Origin: Dermanyssus gallinae
Taxonomy: Eukaryota; Arthropoda; Arachnida; Mesostigmata; Dermanyssidae
Assembly: GCA_003439945.1 (NCBI GenBank)
Contig: QVRM01006810.1
Coordinates: 1 to 64,000 of the forward strand
Direction of reading: 5' to 3'
Length of the DNA stretch: 64,000 nt
Position 1 is the stretch's first letter. Each line of letters opens with the position of its first letter. Made by a program: the position numbers and the translations under genes. The notes beneath the pieces were generated by a model. It searched no databases, was not told where the DNA came from, and saw nothing but the letters and a program-made list of their open reading frames with translations. Positions 25,445-38,336 of the stretch are shown here, piece by piece.

Positions 25445-28204
25445 GCAGCCAAGCATCCATCAGCTGCACTCAGCTCATTCGCAACTTCCTCCACGCCAAT
25501 CGATAACAACGCACAACAGACCGCCCGCATCATCGAAGATATCCAGGGTGTAGCAAAGAGGTCAAGACTGTTAAGAATTGTTCCGAAATCCGTAAGGAAA
25601 CAGGTAGCGGAGGCATTGGCAAATGTTCTTTCAGGAGTCATAGCCGATAATAACCAACAAGCGTGGTATACGCTTTTCTCGTTCGTGCCAGTGGTTCTTC
25701 GGCTTCCTTTCTCCCGCAACGATACGCAATCACTCTCCGTCATTATTCGTCATAATTTGCGGGAATTCTCCAATGGATTGCGGCTAGCCGATGTCGTAGC
25801 CCCAGTCACTAAGAAAAACCGCACTTTTAAGAATGACCGTGTCCGCCAGACTATTCTTAAGCTAACTGAGGGTGACGTTTCAGGGGCAGCTAGGTTGATT
25901 GGATCGTCGGACGTACTGGCTCCCGGCACAGATCACCTGGCAGCCCTTCGCAATAAGCACCCCCCGGCCCCGCCAGACCTGGACTGGCCAGACCTCCCCG
26001 GGATTCCGCTTCCATGTACCACTTCGGGAGAAGAAGTTATTGCCGCAGTCAAGAGTTTTGCCCGAAGCTCCGCCGGGGGTCTTGACTTCATCCGACCACG
26101 ACTGCTAATAGACCTACTCTCTCCGACATTGGGGGACACAGCCGGCCGGTTGGCAGCCGCATTGGCCAAAATCGTAGATTTGCTTTTGTGGGGCGTCCCT
26201 CCACCTCAACTGCGACCTATAATATTTGGAGCCAGGCTTTTTGCCTTACAGAAGAAAGACGGGTCAGTGAGGCCAATTGCGTGCTCCTCCACCCTGCGCA
26301 GGCTAGCCGCAAAGATTGCTTGTAATAGAACCAGAGATAGGATCCGCGAGGCGATTGGTCCCCACCAGCTTGGCTTTGCGGCACAAGCCGGGGCCGAGGC
26401 CGCCGTGCATGCCGCCCGAGCCTTTATCGATTCACGCTCACTACCTGGGGTTCTCGTAAAGCTGGATTTTAGGAATGCCTTCAACTCTGTAAGACGGGAT
26501 CATTTGTTAAAGGCGGTCGGGACGCACTGCCCCGAGTTGGCACACCATGTTTATCAAGCGTACCGTTACTCTTCTCACCTGGTTCTCCCGGATGATCTCA
26601 TATCTTCGGTCACGGGACTGCAACAGGGCGATCCTCTGGCTCCTCCATTGTTTTGCCTAAGCATCAAAGAGCTTGTTGACTCCCTTAACAGCTCACTAAA
26701 CATTTGGTACCTCGATGATGGCGTACTGGGGGGAGACGCATCCATGGTTGCCGAAGATATTCGGCGCGTGCTTGAATTTCGCCAGATTTCAGGCTTAGAG
26801 CTGAATCCCGAGAAGTGCGAGATCTACGTTACGGGTGATAGTGCGCAGGCGCCTGACCTCCGTCCCCTCCAAGCTTTATTGCCGGGTTGTAAGATTACCC
26901 ACGACTACGACCTGGAGCTTCTGGGAGTCCCCCTCCGACCGCAAGGACTCCCACGCGTTCTCAAAAAATGGCAAAGCGTGTTAAAGGACGTCGCTAACAA
27001 CCTCACCCCGCTCGGCGCTCATCGTGCTCTCTTTTTACTTCGTTCGTCGTTCTCAGCCACTAGGGTTAACCACCTTCTTCGAGGAGCGAATCTAACAGGG
27101 CAATTGGACGACCTTCGTCCATTGAACGAGTTAACGCTGAACACCCTCGAGTCCCTCCTTAATCTTTCGCTGGCACCCCCCGCTCAAAAGCAGGCGCAAC
27201 TACCGATTTCCAAGGGAGGCCTGGGGATCCCGGATTTACTTATCTCGGCTGGCCCAGCGATAGTCTCCTCTCTTCTTCGATCTGAGAACAACGTCATTGC
27301 ACTTCTAGACGAAGCCGGCGCTGTTCAGTACAAGGACCTCACAAGACGCCTTCAAGAGGAGTTAAAGACAATTTGCAGTGGTGCCCCGGACAATCCTCGA
27401 AGCCAACACGACTGGAGCGCGTTGTTACACAAAAAAGCATATTGCGGCTTACTCGCGGACGCCATTGACGACGCCGCAAAGGCTCGTCTTCGGGCGGTCG
27501 CAGCTAAGGGATCCGGAGCCTGGCTGCATGCGCTTCCAAGCGCCCCACTGGGCACCCTTTTGGACGACGAAACTACCTGAATCGGGGCAGGACTTCGGCT
27601 CGGCTGTGATCTTGTAACTCCTCACCAATGCAAGTGTGGTCAACCTGTTGACAAGTTAGCCCATCATGGGTTGTCGTGCGTCATGAGCGCAGGACGGCGT
27701 GCCCGACATGCCAGTATTAACGACACTTTTAGCCGAGCGCTCCGATCTAGCGGATTTCCCTGTATTCTAGAGCCCCAGGGTCTTCCCGCCGACGACGGCA
27801 AACGCCCGGACGGGATGACTCTAACCCCCTTCAGCCGGGGCAAGATGCTTGTCTGGGACGCCACAGTTACCGACTCATTAGCACCTTCAATGGTCGGTGG
27901 CGGGGCGGCCTCGGCAGGTTACGCTGGTGATCTAGCCGAGACAAGAAAGCTCGCAAAATACGCTTCAATAGAGTACCCACATGAATTTCAACCGCTAGCG
28001 TTTGAGACATTGGGCGGCCCAGGCAACCTAACCCGCAAACTCCTCCACAGAGTCGGCGAGCAGCTAAACCTCGCAGCTGGAGACAAGAGATCTGCGGCTT
28101 TCTTGAGACAGCGCCTTGACCTCGACGTCCAACGAGGGAACGCGGCGTCCGTCCGCGGCACGCTGCTGAAGTGGTGCCAACCCACTCTATACGAGATAGA
28201 GTAA
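25445..28204 (+). pseudogene. RLE-type ORF2: reverse transcriptase plus restriction-like endonuclease, one nonsense codon
   Basis: One reading frame runs from the (TA)n junction to TAA at 28202-28204, broken only by TGA at 27578-27580. The related element at 57-62 kb has Arg at this position (CGG), and CGA to TGA is a likely CpG transition. In order it shows: KKDGSVRPIACSSTLRR (RT fingers), GPHQLGF, VKLDFRNAFN (motif A, catalytic Asp), GLQQGDP (motif B), WYLDDG (motif C), the cysteine-histidine finger C-K-C-G...H-H-G-L-S-C, then KRPDGMT, LVWDATVTDS and AFETLGG of the endonuclease. This order is that of R2/R4-type enzymes, which nick the target and prime reverse transcription from it. About 920 codons remain. 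Confidence 0.92.
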
Positions 28205-28278
28205 TATTCCCCGTGCACACGTTCTCAGGAGACGATTGTCGCTCTGTCGGTATTCTTAATAAATAATAAGAGACAGTA

Positions 28279-28280
<2 letters not shown>
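25445..28280 (+). mobile_element. RLE-type non-LTR retrotransposon, 5'-truncated copy 1
   Basis: A single insertion of about 2.8 kb with (TA)n on both sides. It lacks ORF1 and the N-terminal zinc finger of ORF2. Its 3' UTR (28205-28280) starts CCCCGTGCACACGTTCTCAG and resembles that of the 42.1 kb fragment, so the two belong to one lineage. There is no long poly-A tail: AATAATAAG leads into TA repeats. Confidence 0.9.

Positions 28281-28313
<33 letters not shown>
28280..28313. repeat. (TA)n, 3' junction of RLE copy 1
   Basis: TA tract immediately after the 3' UTR of the retrotransposon. Confidence 0.95.
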
Positions 28314-28318
<5 letters not shown>

Positions 28319-28361
28319 AACGTGATTTATTTGCGAAAATGCATTACAAATGCTTAAGTTA

Positions 28362-28990
28362 TTAAAAAAATGACATTTTATAACATAGAAAGAATTTACA
28401 CAGTACTGTTGCTCGACGTAGCCATCTTCTCCGCCTAGGCACCAAGGGAAATACTATATCCGCCGGTAGTAAACCACGAGAAGTTTTGTAGGCAAGCATG
28501 GCCACTCTAAAAATATCTATTTCTGAGACCGGCAAATGGTCATGGGCAGCGAACAGAGCAGAGTCGGAAGAAAATGGTTCGAAGTGCATCATTTTGAACT
28601 AACTGAGCCCTTCGAAGAACGCTTCGGTACCCACCACCCCACAACAGAATGCCATAACATAAAATAGATAAAAACAGGGTCTGGAAGACAGTTAAAAGTC
28701 CCTCAATTGGAACCCTTACCTGCCCTTACCTCCGTAACGTGGTAATAGCTACATAGCATTTTGGCATCAATTGATCTATGTGAGAATGCCAGGATAAATG
28801 TTCATGTTATACCAAACCAAGACATCTTACCACCTGAGGACGATCTACCTATACAGCATCCAGTCGAGAACTAATGGACACTTGAAGCAGCCTTCTAGCG
28901 GGTCGAAACACTACGATATTGGATTTGCTCGTATCCACAACCAATCCGTATTTATTAAAAACCTTAACAACTTTTTCATCCAACTAAAGT
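28362..28990 (-). pseudogene. Non-LTR reverse transcriptase relic (post-palm region, CR1/Jockey-like)
   Basis: On the minus strand: FNKYGLVVDTSKSNIVVFRP, then VRCLGLV..HLSWHSHI, ILCYGILLWGGGYRS, LRRAQLVQNDALRTIF, and FRVAMLAYKTSRGLLPADI. This is the usual order downstream of the YxDD motif in CR1/Jockey-type elements. Several frameshifts and stops interrupt it. Confidence 0.75.
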
Positions 28991-29063
28991 GAAGTGTTTA
29001 TACCACTAGAAACGCTATCCGGGTCGAGCCGAAACGAGAGTGTCGTGTACTCAGCAAAAGCGT

Positions 29064-29064
<1 letters not shown>

Positions 29065-29145
<81 letters not shown>

Positions 29146-29279
29146 CTATTGTTCGCTTGGCATGTATAGCTAAATACACATGTCACCCTTTTTATATCAC
29201 CTTTATATATATATATATATATATCTATTGTTCGCTTGGCATGTATACCTAAATACACATGTCACCCTTTTTATATCAC

Positions 29280-29320
<41 letters not shown>
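29065..29320 (+). repeat. (TA)n array containing two tandem copies of the ~50-bp dispersed repeat
   Basis: TA tract 29065-29137, repeat copies 2 and 3 at about 29142-29208 and 29222-29286 (TTCGCTTGGCATGTATA core), each followed by TA. The two copies differ at few positions, so a TA-plus-repeat unit was duplicated. Confidence 0.85.
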
Positions 29321-29321
<1 letters not shown>

Positions 29322-30061
29322 ATTTGCCTACATGTTTTTGCATGAATAGACTACACTTCTACACGATACGCTGCGTTTGTCGCATCGCCCGCGAATAAGT
29401 GGGGTGTGTAGCACGTTGGCCCCGCATCAGCGCGTCGTCGATCGAGTGAAATTCAGCTGCTGCTGCTGCTGCTGTTGTCTGGAATTTTGTCGCTGTTGCT
29501 GGTATCGTGGCAATTGGATTGAGTTCGTTCAGCGACGGGAAAAGAGATGGGTACCCAGCCGTGGTAATCCTAGCCGCAGCGGGCGAGAAACCAAACCCCA
29601 CCCCCCCCCCCCGCCCCCGCGACAGACGCCAACCGTGGCTGCATCTGGGCGTGGCTCGGATCGATATTCCTTTGCGATCCGCTTAAACGGTATTTTCCCG
29701 CACTATGCACGATGTAATTACAAATTTCGAATTCCGCCAAATTCTATTGCGCTGCCCAGCCTAGAGAACAAGTGTAGCGGGAGCAAGGGAAGCGCAAAAT
29801 CAAAGCATACCTTTTGCCTTTTTAACATACTCACCTCCTCTAACAGTCCCTATTGCGCTCGCTCTCTTCTTGCTCTAAGTCAGCTAATTCATCGGACACG
29901 TATGTTTCCGGTGCTCTATTGCGGGTAGACGTTGTTATCGTCCTCCATCTCATCTACCTCATTCTGAGCGTAGAACTAATCGATAGTTACGTTCGGTATT
30001 ACATCAACATCGCTTGCACTACATGTACAAACGCCTCGTATGTTTAAATTGACATTGCATT

Positions 30062-30063
<2 letters not shown>
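29321..30063. other. GC-rich segment, possible exon, not assigned
   Basis: A minus-strand frame at 29359-29601 (AGYPSLFPSLNELNP... with a poly-Ala run from CAG repeats) follows a possible acceptor CGGCTAG near 29575. No donor was convincing and no family was recognised. A C-rich run lies at 29600-29618. Confidence 0.3.
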
Positions 30064-30098
<35 letters not shown>

Positions 30099-30145
30099 TA
30101 TATAATTTTTTTTTTTTTTTTTTTTTTATATATATGTATATATAT
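30064..30145. repeat. (TA)n with an embedded T22 run
   Basis: 22 consecutive T at 30106-30127 flanked by TA repeats, as at 19.5 kb. Confidence 0.9.
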
Positions 30146-33100
30146 TATAATTTGGGAAAGGTATCCTTAGGGAACTTGACGATACAATTCAAACAGATGA
30201 TTGTTACATGTGGGACATGGTCAGGCAAAGGATAGCCTTATGTCGTATATATCGTTTTGTATATAGTAACCAAGATAGAGCAAAATGGCTCAGTGGCAAA
30301 ACCAGTGCTCTGCAATAGGAGGGGGGGGGATACTGGCTAAAAACGACCCTCTTGGCTTGATTGATTTTAGCTTTAAGCTGAGTGGGCTATAATAGGCTAT
30401 AAGCGAGATATTAGAAAAACGAGGAAACGTTCACACGTCAAGGCACAGCAATGGTGTGAGCGATCAAATGCATGAATAAATGACAAAATGAATGGGCCCA
30501 ACCGAAACTGGTCGCAGCACTACACCAGGCGTACGACGCAACGACTTTGTGGTGGGATAGTCACAAAGCTAACCGCCTTCTGCGCCGCCGGTCACTAGAG
30601 ATAGACCCATTAACACGCTGCTGTCGTAATCCGTTGCAACGCAGACAGACGCCTAGCCTAACAGGTCGATGAGATTTATGCAGGACAGGTAGGAGATGCG
30701 TTGTGTGGATGCGTCATGTGGACCGTCGTCAGCTAAGCTTGGCCTGTCTCATCACGTGTCTTGGCCTACCGTCAGTCTTCTACGCGCGGTCGGGGCTGTC
30801 GCCATCAGCGTTTTCCTTTGCCGTTGTTCTACACGAACAGCCAGCAAGCCACCGAAGTTGGTGGGTAGTTGTCTAATTGGCAAAAGTGATTTCACATATA
30901 ACCTATTATATGGAGGGGAGCAGAGAAAAAGAAAATCAGAGAGAGAGACAGAGAGAGAGCGTGAGAGGTAGGGATGGAGAGAGGGAGAGAGAAAGCAGGA
31001 GGCTTAAAGGGGGGCGCAGGATGTCCGCATACTATTTCCACAAAGTAGCGCGTAGCAGGCTGTGTCGCGACCGGCCATGGCCTGCGGTAAGCGAATAGGC
31101 AGCAAGCAGGCCATCGACCGCCCCCGCCGAGATCGACAAGCAGTCAAGGCTTGTTAGGTTAGACTGAGGCCTTGTCTAGAGCGCGACTCTACAACGGAAC
31201 GCCATTATCGTGTCGCCAGATTCGGGACAGGAGGCAGGGAGTAGCAGGAAGACCGAAGAACACAAGAGAAAGAACCAAGCCAACCGGCCGGAGCGTAATG
31301 TACTCGAGGGACAAAACGTCGTTTACGCGTTGACTTGCTTGTCCAATCGCCTGCTACATGGGCTGGCTATCGACTAGAGCGACCGCGGCCTTTGCGGCCA
31401 GAAGGCGAACGGGGCTTCGTCGTGATACTGCTAACTAGGCGTGAGTCCGTTCAAGCGTCCTCATGTTCCAGAGCCGTTTGCCGTCGTTCAGCTTTTACTT
31501 GCTGCAGTCGACGTCTGTCCATCTATCTGTCTGATGGGCCGAGTAAGCTTGCTGATGATACACGGGTTTGCCTTTGGACGACCGACGAATCGATCGTCTA
31601 GGTGGCAACATAAGTGATAATAACTGTACTTGTACTTGTAGTGGCAATAGACGTAAAGAGTTAGTCTCCTATTGCTTGGTTATTAGCCACACTGTTAGAA
31701 GGATTAGCTGTGTTTAAAAAAGCTGAACAAAGCCCCCCACCCGGGGGAGAAGTAGGTGACATGGGCATATTGGATCCTGGAGTATGGGAAATAGCCTAGA
31801 AATTCCAACATAAGCAAAATCCGAGCATAGACAGTTTTCTTCTCTAAACCTCTGACGTATTTGTAGCCTGTAAGATGCAGTTCTGGCGGGTCACAAGCTT
31901 TTTTGATTGAGATAGGAGGTTTGGAAACGTTAATGCACTATCAGTTCTGGCGACCAACAGCACCTAATGTGCGATTTTCTTTTTAGGTTCACCCGCTAAA
32001 AACCTCAATCTCCCCCCCCCCCGGAGTTCAGAAATGTGTGTCACTATTTCGAGCCTCTGGAAGGGGGGACTCGTGCTATATCGACTCTCATGGGTCTGGT
32101 CGTGGCCTCACGAATCTCAGAGGATGCGTCGAGCTGTTCTACGGAGGGCTGGATTGCCATAGCCTTTCATAGCGCGGCACCCTCATCCCGAGCCGATTGC
32201 CAAGGTTGGCTGGAAAACATTAAGATTTAGCAGTGGTAATTCCAGCAGCAGCAGCAGACGTAATTCAGTTAGCTCGGCTGACGGACTGATAAAAAAAAAA
32301 CGAAGCTTTGCCGCTGCGATCGGAAATAATAAAGTAGCGTAGGGTGTACATTTTGCTTTCCTTCACTGTTACTTCTGCTGGATGAGCAGCATTGTTTTAG
32401 GGCACGACCACTCTATTAGAGAAAGCCTTTGAAATGCATTACTTTTAAGATAAGCTTGCAGTTGGCCAAAGGTAGACATTAATTGATTTCCGAGACGATG
32501 TTATATATTTCAGAGCCCTATTTTAGTTTGCTAAGATCAAATTTAAAGCACGGACGAGGATGATTGTCTAGGGGCAGACAAAGACAGGGTCTGGCCAAAC
32601 CTTAAAGGTAGAGACCAAGAGGTTTTAGTCGCGAGTGTACAAACGTACAAATGCTAGTAGATACCATCAGCGCATTTGAAACAAGATGCCTTGACGACCC
32701 CTTGAACGGTGATTTTGCACTTACAACCGGCAATTTGGCGGTCTACAATAATTACAAATATTTGCACTTATTGTTGCATACCTTAACGTATATGGAGTAA
32801 AATATTGCATATAAGCAGTTTGTTGCTTTGCTTCGAGGTCGAATCAGGTATAACTCGAGCATAAACTCTCACTGAACGCACATCTAATCGGCTCACGTAT
32901 TCGAGCTGGCGTAGCGTGTGGTCTCGCACAAAAACTGCCACGATGCCGATGAGTGACGAATAGAAACCGTGAATTACGATATGAACCCAGTAATATTGTA
33001 GGCCGGCCGGCACAAGGAAGCGTGTTTTCAAAACCGGTCGCATGCAGTTTATACAGCTGATACACGCCACGCACGCCTGTTGGATTCAGATTCCATATTT

Positions 33101-33563
33101 CATATTGAATGATTGCTGCGATCTATTGTTGTGTGAGTAACCGTGAGAGATCGTCACAAGTCACATACGAGCTAGAAATGTGACCCCAATTCTGCGTACC
33201 GCGGGAAACTTACTCGATAGAACGCAGTAATACTCGACGCTAACACATCTCCCGACAGCGACTTCTATTTCAAGACACAGGAACACTCAGGATTCAATTG
33301 CGGCGCGATGAGCGACGAACTTCGAATTGATGGCATTATTCGTACGGAGTTTCGATTCGAATGCAGCGCAGATAACCATACGAATGATAAACATAAACTG
33401 AACCTGCCGTACCCGTGTTAGTTGATTGCGTTGTTTATAGCCTGCAGTACGAAGTCGATCAAAAAGCTCATAGCATGGAATACAAGGAATAGACGAACAA
33501 AGACCACGTTTATGTTTCAATAGAGACCCCCCAAACCTCAACACTTCAGTCCAACGACTTTGA
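30146..33563. other. No gene recognised
   Basis: GC-rich at 30600-31600 with a GAGAGAG stretch (30940-31000), then AT-rich. Short frames only. C10 run near 32012 and A10 near 32291. Confidence 0.45.
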
Positions 33564-34410
33564 TTACACCACGAGCGAAATACTCAGATACTTTCGACTA
33601 AAGTATTCGCCTGTGGCGCAAAACACATCACCATTGCTCTGATCTATCTTTCCGGAAAGATACTTCTTGGGGTTTTTAAGCAGACGATAGTTGTACCGGA
33701 CCATGTCCGGAAAATATGGGAGATGCTCGGCAAGTTGGAACTTTTGTTCGTGCAATTTGGTCATGACAAGCGACCCGTGTGGACGGGCGCATTGTCGTGG
33801 TGTAAAAGCACAGTTTTCTTCTGTATGGCGTGCCCTAGCGCTATTACGCATACTTTCGGCTAATCAAAAAGTGTCACATAGTTATCGGTTTTCCGGAAGA
33901 AATGTAGTTAATTACCAAAATGCATTTTGCGTCCCAGGAAACGGTCGCCAAAACCCTTATAGTTGAACTATGCCTCTTTGGTCTGGTGGGAGGCATTTCG
34001 ATACGTGCGGTTTACTTCTCAGTGGCATTTCCCCGTTCTAGAGTGAATTGGTTAATCCAGCCATTTTGCTTAATTTTTTTACGCGTAAATGGTAAAGCAA
34101 TATTTGATGTACTGCACCATAGCTAATATTCATCTATTCCGCTATTTCGCGCAGGTTTAATTAGTAACTAGGGGTTTCTCGACTTACAGCACAGTTTTCT
34201 CATCCGACTGTGTTAGGCCGTGAAGATCTTGGTGCATCCTCGGCGCCCATACTATTTCTTCTGAATCGGGCAATTCATTTGGTAGCAGTCCTCTGCGCCG
34301 GTGCATAAGCTCCGCAAAATGCATCTAACTTGGCTTTAATTTCCGTTGCAATAAAGCCTTCAAAAACAACCGATGTTTAATCACAGCCCGGTACTCGTTC
34401 CGCTCTATTA
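33564..34410 (-). pseudogene. Old mariner transposase relic
   Basis: On the minus strand, in order: GFIATEIKAKLDAFCG (HTH), AEDAPRSSRPNTV, LREIAE..MNISYGAVH, VSWDAKCILVINYISSGK, a degraded D-N-A-P block (PRQCARPHGSL), and EHLPYFPDMVRYNYRLLKN around the third catalytic position. Numerous stops and frameshifts. The block order is a full mariner transposase of a subfamily distinct from the copies in the burs intron. Confidence 0.75.
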
Positions 34411-35136
34411 AGTCTGAAGGGGCTAACATGTTACAGTTGCCGGGTCTGCTACAAACGTCATTCGAAACCGGTCCACATGATACTTATTTATTTCTTGTAT
34501 TTTTTTCGAAGAACGTCTCTCTCCGGCGCTGCAGTTGGCATGAGTTTTTTAAAATTGTAGACAGGCAATGCTACGAACTTTTTGATCCGCACATTATGTG
34601 TGTGAGGGATTCGCTTGGCATATCATTTGTAGCCGAGGACTGGCAAAGGCAATCGAATAAACATTCGAAAAGTTTACTTTAGTGTATGCTTGTGCGGAAG
34701 TAGCTAGAAGCAAAGAAATAGGTGGGACGTTTGCTTACAAGTGAAGTACACATTAGGACTAACTTAAATGTGCCAAAAAACAATACTGGAACAACGATGA
34801 TCACATTAATAACAACATGACATTATATTTAGCCTATGATTTTCTTGGATTACCTGCGAGTGTCGAGTTTGGCAACCCGTAGATAACTCTCTGCATTCCT
34901 TCACACAGCAAGTGAATAAGCTAGGCCTCTCTATGTATGCTCGATTTTTTTGCGGTGAGAAAGAAAGATGCGTTTACGCACACGCGAAACGGGCATTGCG
35001 GGAATCAATGCCGATTTTATTGGCATAATACCCACTAGAGACCTCTCACGTAAATGACCTCAGGAAGAATCGAGAAGCTGGAATTCTTCCTAAACACTAG
35101 TTTAACCCGCACTTCTCCATGAGGGTTGCGTGGGTA
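34411..35136. other. No gene recognised
   Basis: Mixed sequence between the mariner relic and the R1-like relic. Nothing recognisable. Confidence 0.5.
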
Positions 35137-36655
35137 TTAAATATTTTCGTTTAATGATGGCCGGTCAAAATCCTTCATGATGTGCCATCGCCATTTGTTC
35201 ACATGTGCCTGCGCCAGCTGTTGACATGTTACCGGGAGATCCCGGTCTAAGATCCGCGCCAGCTCGGCCCTGTCTGCAAAGAATGTCAACGTCTTCTTCT
35301 GAATTACAGAGAATGCATGCTGGCGACGGGGAAAGTCCGATACGATGCAGATATTGTCTGAAGGCGCTGTGGCCCCGTCAGAAATTAATTCAGCAGGTAG
35401 GACAATGATCCCTTTCGCTTTTTGAACCCACTCGCTAACATCAAGGATAATGCAACGGGTCGAGAAACTCGACGGGCCTCCCTCGGTCTCCATGCATTTA
35501 TTGTTTCAAGCTTCTAGTGTCTGACGTCGTGCGTTCTCCTGAGCGATTAAGGAGTCCGGTCGACGGACTGCCCTCTCCAGAACCGTAGATCCTATAGAAT
35601 CTACCGGGTAATACTTGGACGGCAGCGGTGGACGCAGTTTTGTTGGCTCTTGTGATCTTGATGAGCTCTGCGTTTTATCCAGGCGCCGCCGGCACGTAAC
35701 CTACGTATAGCATCCTGCTATCTGCTACCTTCGTCAGGAGGCACATCCGATCATCAGAGGCACCCCGTGTGCGCGTAAGCACTCTAAAAAGTTCTACGAT
35801 AGCTCTGGTGGCTTTAGCTGCCGCGTAGTGCACATTGAGGTGCCTGTAAGGTCGGTATCTAGGAGCACCCCCATGTGTTTGCTTTGCTGGACAGGGCAGT
35901 GTTTCGTCCCTGGGCAATGGTCAAATTGAGTTGGGGGCCGTTTCTGCGCCTTCAGAAATGTTGCCACCGTCTTGTGTGAAGCTAAGCAAAGTTCATGCAA
36001 AGTGAGCCAGATGGAAATGTCTTACAGGGCGCCAATGGCTGTCTTCTCCAGCTCCCTGGCATCACGCGACGTAATCAGGGTAGCCATATTATCTGCGTAG
36101 ACTATGGACTTAACTTTAGGGGGGCGAGGCAGATGTAGGACATCGTCTTACGCAGCGTTCCATAAAGTTGGGCCTAACACGGAGCGTTGGGGCCCTCCAG
36201 TGAGAGGGTATGATTTGCCTTGATAGGCGACCGTACGTTGGGACAGGTAAGATGCTAAAATCCTTCTAAGATCGGGTGATATAAAAACTTGCGCTAGCGC
36301 CTCATTTATGTAGTTCGATGAGATGGTGTTAAAATCTTTTTTGATACAAACTAGGATTGCTAGTCAGTTTTTGATCTCGTTTCTGAGCGAGTACCTCTTT
36401 GAGTTTTGGCTATGGTTAAAAGACTTAGAATTGCGTCATATGTTGAGTGACCTGAGCGAAAGCTGTGTTGGTCCTCTGAGAAAACTTTTTGTCGATCATT
36501 TCCTGAGCAGAAAGGTTTTTGGGGGGGGGGGGGCGCGGTTTTAGGAATCAGGACAAGATTAGTCGTTTTCAAGCAGGCGGGAAATGCGCATGATCGCAAG
36601 ACGGCTTCCGCCATTTTCATAACAACCGTAGGAAGAATCTGTATAAGCATTTTAA
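35137..36655 (-). pseudogene. R1/LOA-like non-LTR reverse transcriptase relic
   Basis: On the minus strand: AFPACLKTTNLVLIPK, SEDQHSFRSGHSTYDAI, LSQRTVAYQGKSYPLTGG, SVYADN-type motif C near 36110 (IVYADNMATLITS; the usual second Asp is Asn), LASHKTVATFLK, and HYAAAKATRAIVE. The C-terminal block ends F-P-R-R-Q-H-A. Part of the region between the connection and the C-terminal block is missing. A C14 run near 36527 coincides with a frameshift. The Asn in motif C alone would inactivate the polymerase. Confidence 0.8.
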
Positions 36656-37560
36656 CGGCTTTTCGTGGTATACCGTTTGTGCTTGTGGAAAAGAAGTCTA
36701 GTTGGTGGCACTTACGTCAAAATTTTATTAATTCATCATCAATACTCTATGAAAGAAAGTTCAAAAGGTAACATTCGTCGTTACGCTACACAGCAATATT
36801 AATGTTAATTGCAAAAGCAAGCCCTTCAAGCAGTTGCCTCTCCGAACGGGTAGATTAGGGCTGAATCGCCATAAAGACAAGGAGTGCAATAATTCATTCG
36901 CGGGTTGATAAATCCTCTAGATGCAGGTACCGTTCTCAGCAGCAGTAGCAATAGCAACACTTAGAGCGGTTGTAGCAGCCAGTAGAATGGGGTGGTGGTG
37001 GGGTAAAGTGGAGTGCCCGATGAGTAAGAAATTGTTTGGTACAAGACAACATACCATTGCAAAACTATACATTTATTTCCATCGATTTTATCGATTCCGT
37101 ATCCGTTGTCGGTGTATTAATTGTGTTTTGTGTGTGCGTATTACCCTAAAAATTGCCTCTCAAGTGCTATATATCACAATTTCTAATCTCGTATAGAGCA
37201 AGAGATAGAGGGCGCAAGAGAAACTGATGAGGAACGAGCCTTTTGTGGAGAAGATTTACACTTGCTCGTCTAAATCGAGGCTATGAAAAAAAGAAAATAA
37301 TTTATACGATTTTAGGAGCGACAGCACTTTAAACATCTGTCGAACACCTAATAACAAGTAATAATCAGCGGAGACAAGTATTAATGGTATGCCCACAGGG
37401 AAAGTCGCAGGATATGATACAATTAAGATATTTGCCTTCTGTTGGTCGTACGCTAAGCGAACAAACAATTAGAGAAACGTCAAAACCAATGGCGAATATA
37501 AATTACTATAGACACAATCATAAATGGTTGCACAAATAATGTAACACTAACTTAAATAAG

Positions 37561-37563
<3 letters not shown>
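36656..37563. other. No gene recognised
   Basis: Mixed sequence with short frames only. Confidence 0.5.

Positions 37564-37612
<49 letters not shown>
37564..37612. repeat. (TA)n microsatellite
   Basis: Pure TA tract. Confidence 0.95.
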
Positions 37613-37614
<2 letters not shown>

Positions 37615-38336
37615 CCGAGTGAGAGTAACAATTTGCTCCCCACAACTATGTCTCTATGTCTACCGGGTCAAAAAAGTTGGAAATAAAAACAAATCACGTA
37701 CCGTCTAGGCTTGGCCATGCCCAATTCAACAGGGTTCCACGCACAAAGACGACGTTATACCGCTAAATTTCAAGCGACCGTCTCCTGAGCGTTGCCGATT
37801 TATTCAATAAGTTTGGGAGTTATCGGACCAGGTTTTCCGAGTGCTCGTGAAGCTGACGAACGTCGTGAAGAAAAGTTATACTTGCATACCATCTACATTT
37901 TTGGCCTCAGCTAATCTGGCCACAACGACCGGCGGGCTACGTACCCCCACTGAACCATGAAGAGGGGCTAGTGAGTCAGAGTTGACAGACTCAACCACTC
38001 GAAACGCTTAGCAAAGTTTAGCTTAATTTAAAGCTAAATTACCGTACCAACAGTGAAATTTTCAACAATCAGAGCAACCATTTTTACTGAGTTCAAGTAG
38101 ACGACAGCCATAGCAGTGCCTACAGTGGCTATATGCCATGGGCGCCATAAAGCAGTCATCTAGGACCATTATTTAACTTTGTATCCACATCATTAGGCAT
38201 AAAAGACGTCTTACCCTAAAAGTAGACGCCAGAACCTTTTGTACGCTAGTTATCTTAAACGACATGGTTACTCTGGCGCTGGAGGGGAGCGGCGAAGTCT
38301 ACAGGTAGCAATTGTGATGCCATGACAAGTACCTAA
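37613..38336. other. No gene recognised
   Basis: Mixed sequence; possibly upstream debris of the RT relic that follows. Confidence 0.45.

Noticed and set aside
29359..29601. Minus-strand Ala-rich frame as an exon
   Set aside because: Possible acceptor only; no donor, no recognisable domain, and the Ala run is a CAG-type repeat.
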